NCBI GenBank assembly: GCA_951804985.1
Contig: OX638135.1
Coordinates: forward strand, 64,905,639-64,969,638
Reading direction: 5' to 3'
DNA: 64,000 nt
Source: Dryomyza anilis
Taxonomy: Eukaryota > Arthropoda > Insecta > Diptera > Dryomyzidae
The notes under the pieces were generated by a model. It had not been told where the DNA came from. It saw only the letters and a program-made list of their open reading frames with translations, and searched no databases. The stretch's first letter is position 1. Every line of letters begins with the position of its first letter. This document shows, in pieces, positions 29,986-41,146 of this stretch. A program made the translations under genes and the position numbers.

Positions 29986-30493
29986 CATTCCACTGCAAAT
30001 ATTTTAAGTAGATGCTGAGTTTTAATAACTTAAGTAACTCAATGACGAAAATGGGAATTTGCACAAAGAAGTGGAATTTAAAAGAAACTCGAAGTGATGT
30101 AGAAATTCTGTAATGAGGATATTCTTTGTTTTTTGATGCCGCTCCAAAAATGTAGGTCGTAATTCTTGTATACTTTTGGTTTGTTTGAGTAGACCACAAA
30201 ATACCGTGAGTGAGTGTGCGTTAGTAAATTTTTTTCGTGAGTGAGTGTGCGTGAGTAAATTTTTTTCGTGAGTGAGTCGAATGTTTCATAAAATAAAAAA
30301 TCACACTTTTAATTTTTTTGATTTTTCTATATTTTTGCTGAACTACAGAACATGTAGGGCCGCCCCTTGAACTCAGATGGCTTTGGGAAAGCAACTACCC
30401 ACTATTCAGAACTATAATAAATCAAACCGACCGTCATATACCCACCCTTCTTCAATTCAGAATAAGTTGCAAGATTTTAGTCAACAATTGATC
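29986..30493. other. Spacer with GTGAGTGAG repeats
   Basis: From about 30204 to 30280, GTGAGTGAGTGTGCG followed by a T-rich stretch occurs in tandem three times, partly. The motif recurs in the element at 31036-31291. No gene. Confidence 0.5.
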
Positions 30494-30867
30494 TAACCCC
30501 TGCAAACAAGCCGTACTTAGTATGGGCTAGTCAATTTTTGTGTCAATAGTTTTTGCTTGATTTCATACGACCGTTCATGGAAATAGACTTAGAACGCATT
30601 TTTTTTGTCGATATACCCATTTTTGAAAAAAGTTGAATTTTCAATTTCAACTATACATGATAACTCTGTATTGACTTCCTTTTGTTTATTAAGTTTAGTT
30701 TGTTCCAGAGGTTCGTATGGGGTCCAGTTTTTATTCGAGTAACCAAAAAAATTGCTTCAAAAATAGTTGTTCACAAATACAATTCATCCCTGGTAAATTC
30801 TACCCCGGACTATTCTTTTATTGATTATTTTTTTCCAGAGATCATTTTTCCAGGGACAATTCTCAAA
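30494..30867 (+). repeat. Dispersed repeat E, copy 1
   Basis: Matches 43929-44275 over its whole length with small indels: GTATGGGCTAGTCAATTTTT, TATTGACTTCCTTTTG, AAGTTTAGTTTGTTCCAG, and the end GGACAATTCTCAAA (GAGACAATTCTCAAA in copy 2). Non-coding, origin unknown. Confidence 0.75.
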
Positions 30868-31035
30868 TATTTTACACGAATGCTTTACCGGAAATTTTTT
30901 TTTCGAGGCATTTTTTTGGTTTTTATATGAACATCACATCGAAGGTCTTTCACATTTCCATCTCCGTTAAAAATTAAGATATAATTTATCAAACTCCCTG
31001 AAATCATTATTGCGTTTTAAAAATGTAGGTTGTAT

Positions 31036-31291
31036 TAGAGGTGCCACGTGAACCAATCTCACCAACATATACAAATGAAATATGTATTTTTATGCATTCT
31101 GAAAAAAACACGTGATTTAGCGTGATTCACGGGTATTACGCGTGATTGTAATTGAATCTTAATTTTATTCACGTGATTGTGAGTGAGTGTGAGTACAGCA
31201 AAAAAGACCGTGAGTGAGTGTGCGTAATTCAAAAATTCTTTCGTGAGTGTGAGTGAGTGTGAGTTAAAACTCACTCACGTGCCCATCTCTA
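31036..31291. mobile_element. Small hAT-like MITE rich in CACGTGA and GTGAGTGAG
   Basis: The termini are inverted: TAGAGGTGCCACGTGA at the left, and the complement of TAGAGATGGGCACGTGA at the right. Such TAGAGATG ends resemble hAT termini. The interior has several CACGTGA and CGTGATT motifs and GTGAGTGAG repeats. A related partial copy starts at 38006. An 8-bp target duplication is not clear (gttgtatt against gtttcatg). Confidence 0.55.
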
Positions 31292-31798
31292 GTTTCATGT
31301 GTGTTGTTGGTATAGGTTTAACGCAGCCGCGTTGAACAATTCACGCACCTTGCTTTCGTTTCTGAATATGAACTACGGCAGCAACCGAACAATGATCGAC
31401 TACTCGGCTAGTAGTTGTTTGCAAAACCCCGAACAACGACTGTCGGCTATTTTGCAACAACCCAACTACGACTATCGATAGTTGTGTTTGACTCAAATTT
31501 TTTGCAAAAAATTAGTTCTTCTATTTATATATATATATTGTCTGAAATTTGGAGAGGTGTTTTTCGATATAAGGGAGACATATTTTTGTATATTAATTTT
31601 TTATCAATGATAAAATTTTAAAAATGCAATTAATATAAATACTTTTTGTTACCTTAAACTTTATTCAAAATTACGTTTGATCATTTCAAATTTATATCTC
31701 TAATCAATTTGATAATAGTTATTTTAGTACGTTTTGAGCCAAATCAAAATATTCGAGTTCGAAAATTTAACAATAACATAATAATTATAAACCGAATT
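31292..31798. other. Spacer, no gene
   Basis: 31370-31485 is richer in CAAC/GTTG with small palindromes such as ACTATCGATAGT, then AT-rich. Nothing identified. Confidence 0.45.
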
Positions 31799-32496
31799 AA
31801 AAACCAGTTGGGAAGGTTAGATCACATGGGAAATTTTAAAGTAGGTGTAATTATGATAGTTAGGATTATCAAAATTTTAGTCGGTCTAAGCCGACTATAA
31901 ATACCCTACACATATGTGTGGTTACCAGTCAAAGTGATATATAGGTCACAAGGGTATACGAATCCTGAAATTAACTACAAACTTTCAATCTCTGATGAAT
32001 TTCCATTCATTTGATACCCATATTTACAAATGGGTAGGTGTACCGAATTTCGATTTTTTTTTTGTGAACCACAAGTCTTTTCGCCGGAAACATTATTATC
32101 ATGTATTTGAGCATGATATCAATATATATTTGACCAAAAAAGTTCACCTTAGCACGTATACATAAAAATTGATCTTTATATGTACATTTTATATGAGGTA
32201 TTTGAACATAAATGGTCGGATCATAGGTCACAATTTCGCACATACAGCGTAGGTATATTAGTAATCTAAGTTATAAGTTTCATTTATCTAGCTCTTCAAT
32301 TTTAAAAGTAGTAGGGATTTCAACAGGCGGACAGACAGACAGACAGACGGACAGACGGATATCGCTAAATCGACTCAGGAGGTCATGCTGATCAAGAATA
32401 TATATACTTTTCCATACCGGAGATGCTTCCTTCTAGGTGTTACAAACGGCGAACCAAACTGAATATACCATTTCACTCTTAGTGTAGGGTATAAAA
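31799..32496 (+). repeat. Dispersed GACA-containing repeat, copy B
   Basis: Fullest copy of the family described at 3175-3828. It keeps the block after the hairpin (TACCCTACACATATGTGTGG), whose TACCCTACAC is the inverse of the GTGTAGGGTA at the element's end, so an inverted-repeat pair about 580 bases apart lies inside it. Confidence 0.82.
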
Positions 32497-32581
32497 AATA
32501 TTGTATACCAGAATCAAAAACTACATTGAATTCTTAGAATAATATATACCAAAAATTTCCATTTTATTATTGACCAAGATA

Positions 32582-32584
32582 ATA

Positions 32585-32659
<75 letters not shown>

Positions 32660-32698
32660 ATATATATATATAGATATATATATATTTATATATATATA
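32582..32698. repeat. (TA)n microsatellite
   Basis: About 115 bases of almost pure TA dinucleotides with a few interruptions (ATCTATATA, AGATATATA). Confidence 0.95.
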
Positions 32699-34055
32699 GA
32701 TCACAGAAAAATTCCGGACAGGACAAATAATTCCGTATATAAATTATCAGTACGAATTTTATTATAAAAATACTTTTTACATACGATATATTTTTTTCAA
32801 TTATCTCTGAACATAGCTGAGACATTTTACTTTATTTTTGTATATAAGCACTTTGTTCCTAAAGATTATAGTTATTTTACAATAAATCGCAGAATAATTC
32901 CGAACGTTCCGTATAGAAATTCGCACTACTATTTTTTTTCTAAAAATAATTGTGTATACGACAATTTCAATAATCATTATTTCGAAATGAAAAGTGTTGT
33001 ACTATTCAAATTTTCAGCTGTTTTTTTTAAGTTTTTTAATTTTATTTGTTTTACTTTTTTTGAAAATTTTTTTTTTGATACTTTTTATACTGTAGTTTTA
33101 CACTTTTGGTACTCAAAGTTCCGGACGGGACAAATTTCATTAGCTGCAAAAATTTTCTAGAATTACTAGGAAAATGATGTTTACATTTTTGGAAATTCTG
33201 CTTTGGAAACAGTGGATTCAACTCTTTAAAAAAACTTTTAAGTTTACTATGGTAATAAATGTATCTTTTTGGTTCCGGACGGAACATCGGAAACCCTTAT
33301 ACAAAAATCAAAATTTGTCCGTTATTTTAATTTGTATCATTATTTTTAAGTTTTAGAAATAATTATTAATGTTACCAGAAAAAAACTAAAAATAATATTT
33401 TTTATCTGTATGTCTTTAAAGTTAATTAATTTGGTTACTCAAAATACAAGAAAAATTAGTATATTTACATATTTCGTAGTAACGTAACTTTATGAGCATT
33501 TTTTTTATACCGTTAACGGAATAAACATTTCTTTTCAGATATTTTGATTCAGATATTTAAGATTCCAAATCCATCGTTATTTCAAAGATTTGAGCATTTT
33601 TAATATTTCAGTCGTGGTTGACGTGTTTCTGGAAATATGTTTGTTGTTTGTACATGCAGCGATCAGTGTTCACACTTTATATTGAAATATTGATGAAAAA
33701 GGCTAAAAATGTGCAAAAAAAAACATATTATGAACAATTTTTATATTTTAAAAATTTTGCATTTATAATGTCATAAAATAATTGAATTTAATAAAAAAAT
33801 TAGATTTTACACTAATATCATATAAAACATTATTTATAAAATAAAACATTTTAAGTTTCTACGGAACTGGTCGGCCAACAACTGTTATTGCATTCTAAAA
33901 AATTGAGCACCATGTTGCCAAATTAGATAAAATGTGTAATGCTCCTCCACGTGAAGAAAAAAAAGCGCCAAAACAACAAAATTGTATAGCCCAAAATCGC
34001 TCAATAGTTAAATCGACAAATATATAAATGGATACATAGAATTATAGATTAATAT
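32699..34055. other. AT-rich region with repeated TTCCGGAC motif
   Basis: ATTCCGGACAGGACAAAT near 32711 recurs as GTTCCGGACGGGACAAAT near 33119, as ATTCCGAACGTTCCGTAT near 32898 and as GTTCCGGACGGAACATCGG near 33272. The stretch 32705-32815 and that at 32890-32990 look like diverged copies of one unit. No gene. The last four bases (34052-34055, ATAT) are the target duplication of the LTR. Confidence 0.45.
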
Positions 34056-34250
34056 TGTTACGAAAAGAGGCAATTTGCTCCATTGTGCAAGCAATCAACA
34101 ATAATAAATGAGACGCAAGCGCACTAAGCAATGTGTTGGAAAGAGACGGAAGATCATTCAGCGCACTATGCAATGTGCGAGAAAGAGATGGAAGATCAGC
34201 ACATTAAAACACATGAGTGCGAATGAGATGCCAATAGCTTGCGTCATTCA

Positions 34251-34310
34251 CGAAACGAGTAGAAGGTTCTCGAAACAAGTCGAAGCTTGTCGAAACGTGT
34301 CGAACTGATG
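34251..34310 (+). promoter_or_regulatory. Heat-shock-element-like array in solo LTR
   Basis: Six GAA triplets at exact 10-base spacing (34252, 34262, 34272, 34282, 34292, 34302). Between them lie TTC at 34267-34269 and TTG at 34287-34289, so 34262-34274 reads GAAGGTTCTCGAA, a consensus three-unit heat shock element. It sits directly upstream of the TATA box. Binding by HSF is inferred from the known nGAAnnTTCn rule. Confidence 0.6.
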
Positions 34311-34317
34311 CCTGCAG

Positions 34318-34355
34318 TATATAAGGCCGCGCATCTGAGGCACTGTACTTCAGTT
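34318..34355 (+). promoter_or_regulatory. TATA box and initiator of solo LTR
   Basis: TATATAA at 34318-34324 and TCAGTT at 34350-34355, whose A is 34 bases downstream of the first T. This matches the spacing of an insect RNA polymerase II core promoter. It would mark the U3-R boundary. Confidence 0.65.
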
Positions 34356-34591
34356 GTGATTTAATAGTGAACTAGTGCGTCTCGTGAGTGAACATTGTAA
34401 AGATAAATTGTAGTAATTCAGCAGTTGATATAAGTGATTATTCTTTAAGTTGTTATTTAAATTAATAAAGTTAATTAATACTAGTTTAAATAATACTAGT
34501 TAAAACCAAATATAAGTGCGTTTTTATTTTGTACACAATCCAGCGATACGAACTCGTAGAACAGTTTTCCGTAGACTGAATTTTCGTTACA

Positions 34592-35065
34592 ATATTAAAT
34601 TATGATACAATATTTGATTAGAATTAATAGTTTTGAAATATATAATTATTATCTTGTTTATTATTAGATTCTAAATGCTAAACTAATAATGCAAAAAAAG
34701 ACAAAAATCTAAAAATTTTAAATATCTTAGAAACATATCGAAGCATTACAACTGTGTTTGAAGTTATTAGACAACTACTTTGTTTTTTCATATTCTCAAA
34801 AATGTCAGAAAATATCCAAAAATAACGGTGTTCGGAATTGGTGCGAACCGAGCAAACATTATTCATATTTTTAAATTTATATTGTTAAAAATTACATATG
34901 CTCTCACACAGTTCTTTTTACTTCCTCAATTCTTGTTCAGTTGGATTACAGACACGAAATAGCGCGTTTTTTTAAATTTTGTTTTATTTATTTCGTCTCC
35001 GTCAACAAAAAATCTTGTCGATGCTAACAATAGGTTTGAATTTTCTTAAAAACATTACGGAATAG
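34592..35065. other. AT-rich spacer
   Basis: No gene or repeat recognised between the solo LTR and repeat copy C. Confidence 0.5.
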
Positions 35066-35679
35066 AAACCAGTTGGGAAGATTAGATCACATGGGAAATT
35101 TTAAAGTAGGGACATTTTATAGTAGGTGTTATTATGCAAGTTAGGATTATCAAAATTATAGTCGGTCTAAGCCGACTATAAATATCCTACACATATGTGT
35201 GGTTACCATTCAAAGTGGTATATAGGTCACCAGGGTATACGAATCCTGAAAATAACTACAATCTTTCAATCGCTGAAGAATTTCCATTCATTTGATACCC
35301 ATATTTACAAATGGGTATCAAATGAATTTCGAAATTCGATTTTTTTTTTTGCGAACCACAAGTCGTTTCGCGGGAAAACATTATTTCCATGTATTTGAGA
35401 ATGAAGTCAATATATATTTGACCAAAACAGTTTACCTAAGACGTATACAGTAAAATTGAACTGCAGATGATTTATATGAGTTATTTGAATATAAATGGTC
35501 AGATCACAGGTCACAATGGACCGACCTTCGCACATACAACGTAGGTATATAAGTAATCTAAAATATTAGTTTCATTCATCTAACTCTTTAAATTTTTAAG
35601 TAGTAGGGATTTCAACAGACTGACGGACAGACAGACCAATCTAAATATACCCTTTCACTCTTAGTGTAGGGTATAAAAA
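35066..35679 (+). repeat. Dispersed GACA-containing repeat, copy C
   Basis: Same family as 3175-3828. It shares with copy D an extra GGGACATTTTATAGTA segment near 35107, defining a subfamily, and lacks the CGACTCAGGAGG block near its end (deleted after the GACA run). Confidence 0.8.
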
Positions 35680-37194
35680 TCTGAGCAGTCAAAATCAAAA
35701 CTCGAAATGTATAGTAAATATATGGAATGTTAATAAAAAATTTTTATAATAGTGTTGTTTTTTTTTTAATATATATATTAGAGATTTTAACCGAAAATGT
35801 ACAGATTTTTAAAAAATAAATATGACCTTAAATATGGTTTACCTTAAAATATATTTGACTGGTTATAACTTTGCTCATAAGAATAAAAAAGAATGTTCAA
35901 ATTCATGAGAAGTGAAACTTAAAAATTTGTAAAAAATATTCATTTGTATTTTAAAGTCTATCAGAATATCATAGTAAGATCACGGACATTTTTTTTTAGT
36001 TAGTGTAGTGTTATTTAAGTTTGAATTTCCAATATCAATCTATTTCATATTTTTGTTTGGTGACTCACATTCTGTTGTCTTTCCGACTATTATAAAGGTA
36101 GTTTACAAAACGGTCTTCTAAAATGGTTTGTCATTTGATCAATCATTTGATATAAATCTTTAAAAAAAACACAAACGGTTTAAAAAGAGCAGCCCAAAAA
36201 AGTGCTGGGCGCTTTTTCCAAAATAAAAAGCGCGAGTATCATAAACATATCGCCCAATTGGCGATTAATCGTCCAATATGGTCACACTGCTTATGAGTAG
36301 TAAGTTTTTACTCTCCGCTGATTTTTCATTGATGAGTAGGGAGTAAGTCGCTAATCTTACTCGCTCATGTGGTGAGCAGCAAAAGCAAATAAGTGCTTCC
36401 TCATTTAAAAGAATGAGTGAGGCATTACGAGTTTTTCCGAACTCTACTATATATTCCTACAATTTTGAATTTAAATGCTGTAACGGGCGTACTTTTTCAG
36501 AAAACACAATGTACTCTAAGAATTATTAAATTTTAGCGATTAAATTTGAGACTTAGTATATTTCAAATACTGAATTAAAATTGGGCGTTGTGAACTCTAT
36601 AATAATATTCTGCAATGGTTAATTTGATCACTTATTACTAAACCAGTCTGCCATTTAATTCGATATCGCTGCGAGACTGATTCGAAATGTCGAGGAATTC
36701 ATTCGATCTCGATTACGATTTCGTATCTATATTATACTATAATTCGTTCTAAGAATACGCAGATATCGTAAGGAGATAATGAAGTTTATTCGAAACGAAA
36801 AAAACGATTCTGGATCGATAATATTTTAAATTTTATTGCTCGAAAATTTTTTAGTGTAGTAGTGATAAAGCAACGAGATCGAACTTTTTTTTTAGTAAAA
36901 TACCTTCGGAATAATAAACCATCGCCGACATATTATTTAAACAAGAAAAAATAAAAAAACTATTATTTAAACAAAAAACAATAAAAAAATGTAATACCTT
37001 TCTTTTAAATAGCGCCACTGTCTGCTTTGTAATGTCTCTTATATTTTGGAATATTCAATACTTTTTTATGTTTAAAATTTAATAAAATTGATTTTTGATA
37101 CATAACTTAACAAATATATGAAGACTCCAGTGAAAGAAACAGTTTAGAACATTTATTGATAAATCGAGTTAAGCTCATAAATTAAGTAATAATA
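35680..37194. other. AT-rich region, no gene
   Basis: Long AT-rich stretch with homopolymers and no protein-like frame. A slightly G+C-richer patch at 36180-36430 includes GCTGGGCGC and GAGTAGG...GAGTAAG motifs but nothing I recognise. Confidence 0.45.
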
Positions 37195-37195
37195 A

Positions 37196-37328
37196 GTTAT
37201 TTAGCTCAAGGTTAGTACGTTAGACAGCGAGCCGAAAGATCCCAGGTTCAAGCCTGGAATGGAGCTAAAAACATCTTTTTATAGAAATATTTTTCTATAC
37301 CGCGCTAAAAACCTACAGGAGAAAAAAG
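37196..37328 (+). mobile_element. tRNA-derived SINE (type 2), truncated copy
   Basis: TTAGCTCAAGGTTAGTACG (A-box region) and GGTTCAAGCCTGG (B box) followed by AACATCTTTTTATAGAAATA and TTTTTCTATACCGCGC, the same order as the copy at 53985. It is cut at its 3' side by the palindromic MITE at 37329. Confidence 0.75.
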
Positions 37329-37501
37329 GCATGGTTTGCATGTTATCTTTCGCTATTACTCGTCATAAATATTTCGCCGTGTTATAACATGGGGGGATAA
37401 CGAAAGATAAAGAAAGTTGAAACATTTGAACTTTTGATATCAAAACGAAATACGAAACGAAAGATGAGGAGTGATAGCGAAAGATAGCATGGAAACCATG
37501 C
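37329..37501. mobile_element. Palindromic MITE, 173 bp
   Basis: GCATGGTTTGCATGTTATCT at the left and the complement of GCATGGTTTCCATGCTATCT at the right, continuing as TTCGCTAT and ACTC, give arms of about 36 bases with few mismatches around a 95-base centre. No coding. It lies within the tail of the SINE fragment. Confidence 0.7.
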
Positions 37502-38005
37502 ATAACGGATTCGATTTCGATTTTCGTTCTCGTTACGGTTTCGGTTTTAAGTTTTTATAACGGTTCGAATTTACCGGTTCGAATTTACGGTTTCGGTTTT
37601 GATTTCGATTTGTGTATACAATTTTTTTTGTGCATATTGTCTTAAACAAAAAAATATATTTTATTAATACAAGAACCAATAAAAAACACACTGCACTAAT
37701 ACACTATAAATTTAGTGATGCGAATTCAACAATTAATTCAACGAGATTACTTTTTTTTTTGTTTGTTAATATATTTTGTGGTGATAATTTTTTACTGCAC
37801 ATTTTTTTATTTTATTTTTTCTCCGGTCCAGTTAACACATAATTAAACAATTAAATACAAAACATAGTCAAGAATTTAACAAAAATTAAAATAAATAAAA
37901 ATATCAGAGTCCGTCTCCCGTTGTTTTTATATTGAAACTCGCAAAAATACCCTGTATACATCGCCTGACAACAAACAGACCCATGACATACACACTACAT
38001 GCCCG
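37502..38005. other. GGTTTCGGTTTT low complexity and AT-rich spacer
   Basis: 37505-37615 is a repeat of CGATTTCGGTTTT-like phrases, similar in style to 56600-56735. No gene after it. Confidence 0.45.
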
Positions 38006-38105
38006 TAGAGATGCATGTAAGCGTGATTCACGTGAATCGTGCGTGATTTTGATTCAATCCTAATTTTGCTTACGTAATTGTGAGTGAGTGTGTGTACTGG
38101 TATTA
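38006..38105 (+). repeat. Partial copy of the TAGAGATG hAT-like MITE
   Basis: Starts TAGAGATGCATGTAAGCGTG and continues with ATTCACGTGAATCGTG and GTGAGTGAGTGTG, matching the interior order of 31036-31291. The 3' part is missing. Confidence 0.5.
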
Positions 38106-38405
38106 ATACAAATAATTTGACACAAAAATCATGAAAAACGGATATTCCGTTCATGTTTTATTAAGTTTTTCCTCAACGGACGAAATACAAGAAATTGGGA
38201 TTTTACTACAGTTGTTATTCTTGTCGGTGTCGTTGGCGTCTCAAGTCAACTCACTGGTCGCCAGAGTTGGCAAATTGTCAAATGGTGACACTTTCACTTT
38301 GGTGGAAGTGCACCTCGCGGAAGCCCCTGGAAACGGCGCTCTACACAACCCGGTGTAGAAGTCGGCTAAAGTGATTGGCAAGCATCTCCTTCAGAGTGAG
38401 GGTTC

Positions 38406-39398
38406 GTGCGTTTGGTTTGGGTCCCACCACGGAAAAAACCTAAGCACCCATTGAAAACAAAAAAGAAATCTCAGATAATGACCGATTACCACGACGACAA
38501 CCCACGCAAACGTTTTAAGGACCATGATTTACGGATATGCACCTGGAATGTCCGGACCCTTTATAGGGAAGGTGCCTCTATCCAGCTGTTAGATGTCCTC
38601 GAAAAATATAAGACTGACATCACCGCTATCCAGGAAATGCTATAGACGGGGCTGCTCGAAACAAGCGTCCTGTGATATCTACTACAGCTGCCATGCGGAG
38701 AATCACGAATTTGGATGTGGATTTGTAGTCAGCAAGAGATTCCGACACCTTCACGCCCGTGGACGAAAGGCTGGCAACAATCCGCATCAAGTATTAATAT
38801 TTCCACATCAGCCTAATTTGTGCACACGTTCCGACGAACGAGAAAGATGACGAGACAAAAGAGCGCTTCTACGAGTGCCTAGACAACGCATACGAGCGCT
38901 GCCCCCGCCACGATATCAAAATCGTGCTAGGCGATTTTAACGCCAAGGTGGGCAGAAAAGCCATCTATTGCTCCACAATCGGAAAATTTAGTGTCCATGC
39001 CAACACTTCCGATAACAGAACGAGGTCAATCGATTCGCCGCAGCACGAAACATTGTAGTTAGTAGCACAAGATTCGAACATTTCGATATCCATTAGACCA
39101 CATGGTTGTCGCCTGAACAAAAAACTCGAAACCAAATTGATCGTTGTGATTGACGGAAGGCACGCTTCGAGCGTGATGAAGTACGCGGTTCTAATATGGA
39201 CTCGGATCATTACCTTTTAGCAGCCAAGGTCCGCACACGCTTAAGCGTTGCGAAGAATGTATGGAACCAAACGCAGAGAAAGCTAGACGTCGGAAAGCTG
39301 CAATCACAACAGACCAATCGACTCTCAATCCTGCTTAGACAAAGCACTCCTCCTCTGCCGAAGAGGTTCTTGGATTCCAACGACCCCTGAGGAAACAA
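38406..39398 (+). pseudogene. RTE copy 2: endonuclease
   Basis: Opens with DLRICTWNVRTLYREGASIQ and ITAIQEM (catalytic Glu), continues in a second frame as DIYYSCHAENHEFGCGFVVS, and in a third as the active-site block IVLGDFNAKVG near 38927. After a decayed part comes [15 protein letters not shown] (39202-39246), the Ser-Asp-His triplet. At least four frameshifts. It nicks target DNA in active relatives. Confidence 0.8.
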
Positions 39399-39599
39399 TG
39401 GTATGATCAGGAGTGTCGCGCAGCTACTGCAGAGTATCCACCCTGCACTCAGTAGCTACGCGAGCTGCGAAGGAGCGATACAAAGAGAAGGGAAGAGTGA
39501 CGTATAAAAAGAGAGGCAGAGTTGAGATGTATGGGGACAGGAATGAGGCTCGAAAATTCTTCGAGATAATAAGACGCCTAGCCTAGCCTAGGAGGTTCA

Positions 39600-40800
39600 A
39601 AATCCGGAGCCTTTTCTTGTAAAAATGAGAACGGGAATTTAGGGACAGATATCTAGAGCACACTGAAGATATGGAGGGATTACTTCTCTAAGCTGCTGAC
39701 CGGTGATGATGACAGCAATTTCACCGATAGAGAAGTATACCCGGCAACACCAGTACTTGATGATGACTTTGAGATTCCGCCACAAGAACATGACGAGGTC
39801 AGAACAGCCATTGCTCGGCTGAAAAACAATAAGGCCGCAGGTGCTGATGGCCTGCCTGCTGTGTGTTTAAGACCAGGGGCGACGAGTTAATAGAGAGCAT
39901 GCACCAGCTCGTAAGCAGAATATGGTCGGATGAAAGCATGGCAAATGACTGGAACCTCAGTGTACTCTGCCCAATCCTTAAGAAAGGGGATCCCACTATC
40001 TGCGCCAACTACCGTGGGATCAGCCTACTCAATATCGCATACAAGGTTCTATCGAGCGTATTATGTGAAAGACTGAAGCCCGCATTGCGCCTAATTCAGG
40101 AAAAGACCCTAGATAAACTGATCGACACCTACCACCTATTAGTCGACTACAAAATCGCCTTCGACACTCCGATAAGGGTACGATTACACGCCGCAGTGTC
40201 TGAGTTGGGTATACCTGCGAAACTTATAAGGCTTTGCAGGATGACCCTGAGCAACACACGTTGCTCAGTGATAATGGGAATAGACCTCTTCGAGGCACTT
40301 CATACCAAACGAGGTTTTATACAGGCTACCTTCCTTTCATGCGACTTTTTTTAACTTATTGATGGGGGAAATAGTTCGTGCTGCCGAACTCCGTCAAAGC
40401 GGCACTATCCTCAACAAAAGTGACATGCTGCTCGCATATGCCGACGATATTGATATCATTGGCAGGTGCACACGAGCAGTCAGCGCAGCATTCTCCAGAT
40501 TGGAGAAAGAGTCGCGTCGAATGGGTCTAGCGGTGAACAAGGACAAGACGAATTTCCTTGTGTCAACAAGCAAAAAAGAGTCCGTGCGTCTTGGACAAAA
40601 AGCTGATTTTGACACCCACAAGTTAGACATTGTGAAGGATTTTGTCTATCTGGGATCCAGCATTAACAGCAATAACGAAGTCCGCCTGCCCGTCCTACTT
40701 TATGGCGCAGAAACATGGACGCTGGCCTCCACCGATGAGAGAGTACTGGGAGCGTTCGAGAGAAAGATTCACCGGCCAAAACCGACCCACGGTTGTAAGG
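39600..40800 (+). pseudogene. RTE copy 2: reverse transcriptase
   Basis: IARLKNNKAAGADGLPAV (39806-39858), then ESMHQLVSRIWSDESMANDW and LSVLCPILKKGDPTICANYR, GISLLNIAYKVLSSVLCERL, then a deletion, motif A as LLVDYKIAFD (40140s) with Asp kept, and after a frameshift the catalytic YADD at 40437-40448 inside LLAYADDIDIIG. A C-terminal stretch reads DFVYLGSSINSNNEV and PVLLYGAETWTLASTDERVL. Catalytic residues survive, unlike copy 1, but frameshifts and the missing block make it inactive. Confidence 0.82.
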
Positions 40801-41146
40801 GCCATTATTTAAGTAAGTAAGTGTTATTCCAGGATTATGAACTTGACTTGATATATGAAAAATTACACTTCCACTTGTCCGATTCTTTCCATTTTTCGAA
40901 CAGAGTAAGATACCATCAATATATTACTAAATATAAAAATACATTTATTTATTTAACGAAATACAAAAGTTAATGAAAAAAAATTAACATATGAAATGTG
41001 CCACTCCATGAATTCCAATTACGCCCACTTTTGGAGTAGTGTATGGTGCAGCCATAAAGAAAAGTGCCACTCCCCTTTATAACGAAGCGTCTTTATAATT
41101 ATCAGTTTGTTATTTGAAATTATTATGAATTAATTATTATTTCTGT
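40801..41146. other. AT-rich spacer
   Basis: A short imperfect palindrome around GTGCCACTCC and GGAGTAGTG lies near 41000-41085. No gene. Confidence 0.4.

Larger units (their letters stand above)
34056..34591 (+). mobile_element. Solo LTR, gypsy-type, 536 bp
   Basis: Begins TGTTACGAAAA and ends TTTTCGTTACA, nearly perfect inverted termini, with ATAT on both sides (34052-34055, 34592-34595), fitting a 4-bp gypsy-class target duplication. It has a TATA box, an initiator and a polyadenylation signal AATAAA at 34464-34469. No second LTR and no coding region flank it, so it is the product of LTR-LTR recombination. The parent family is not identified. Confidence 0.85.
38130..40800 (+). mobile_element. 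RTE-type non-LTR retrotransposon, copy 2
   Basis: The most complete of three RTE copies at its 5' end: an untranslated leader (38130-38400), endonuclease (38406-39400), RT (39600-40450) and part of the C-terminal region, which stops at about 40770. The tail after that is GGGCCATT and then AAGTAAGTAAGT. Frame changes occur in nearly every segment. Internal deletions remove the CGFRPGKST block of the RT and about 35 residues before PVLLYGAETWTL. Confidence 0.85.

Noticed and set aside
32570..32767. Tyr-Ile repeat protein frame
   Set aside because: Pure translation of the (TA)n microsatellite.
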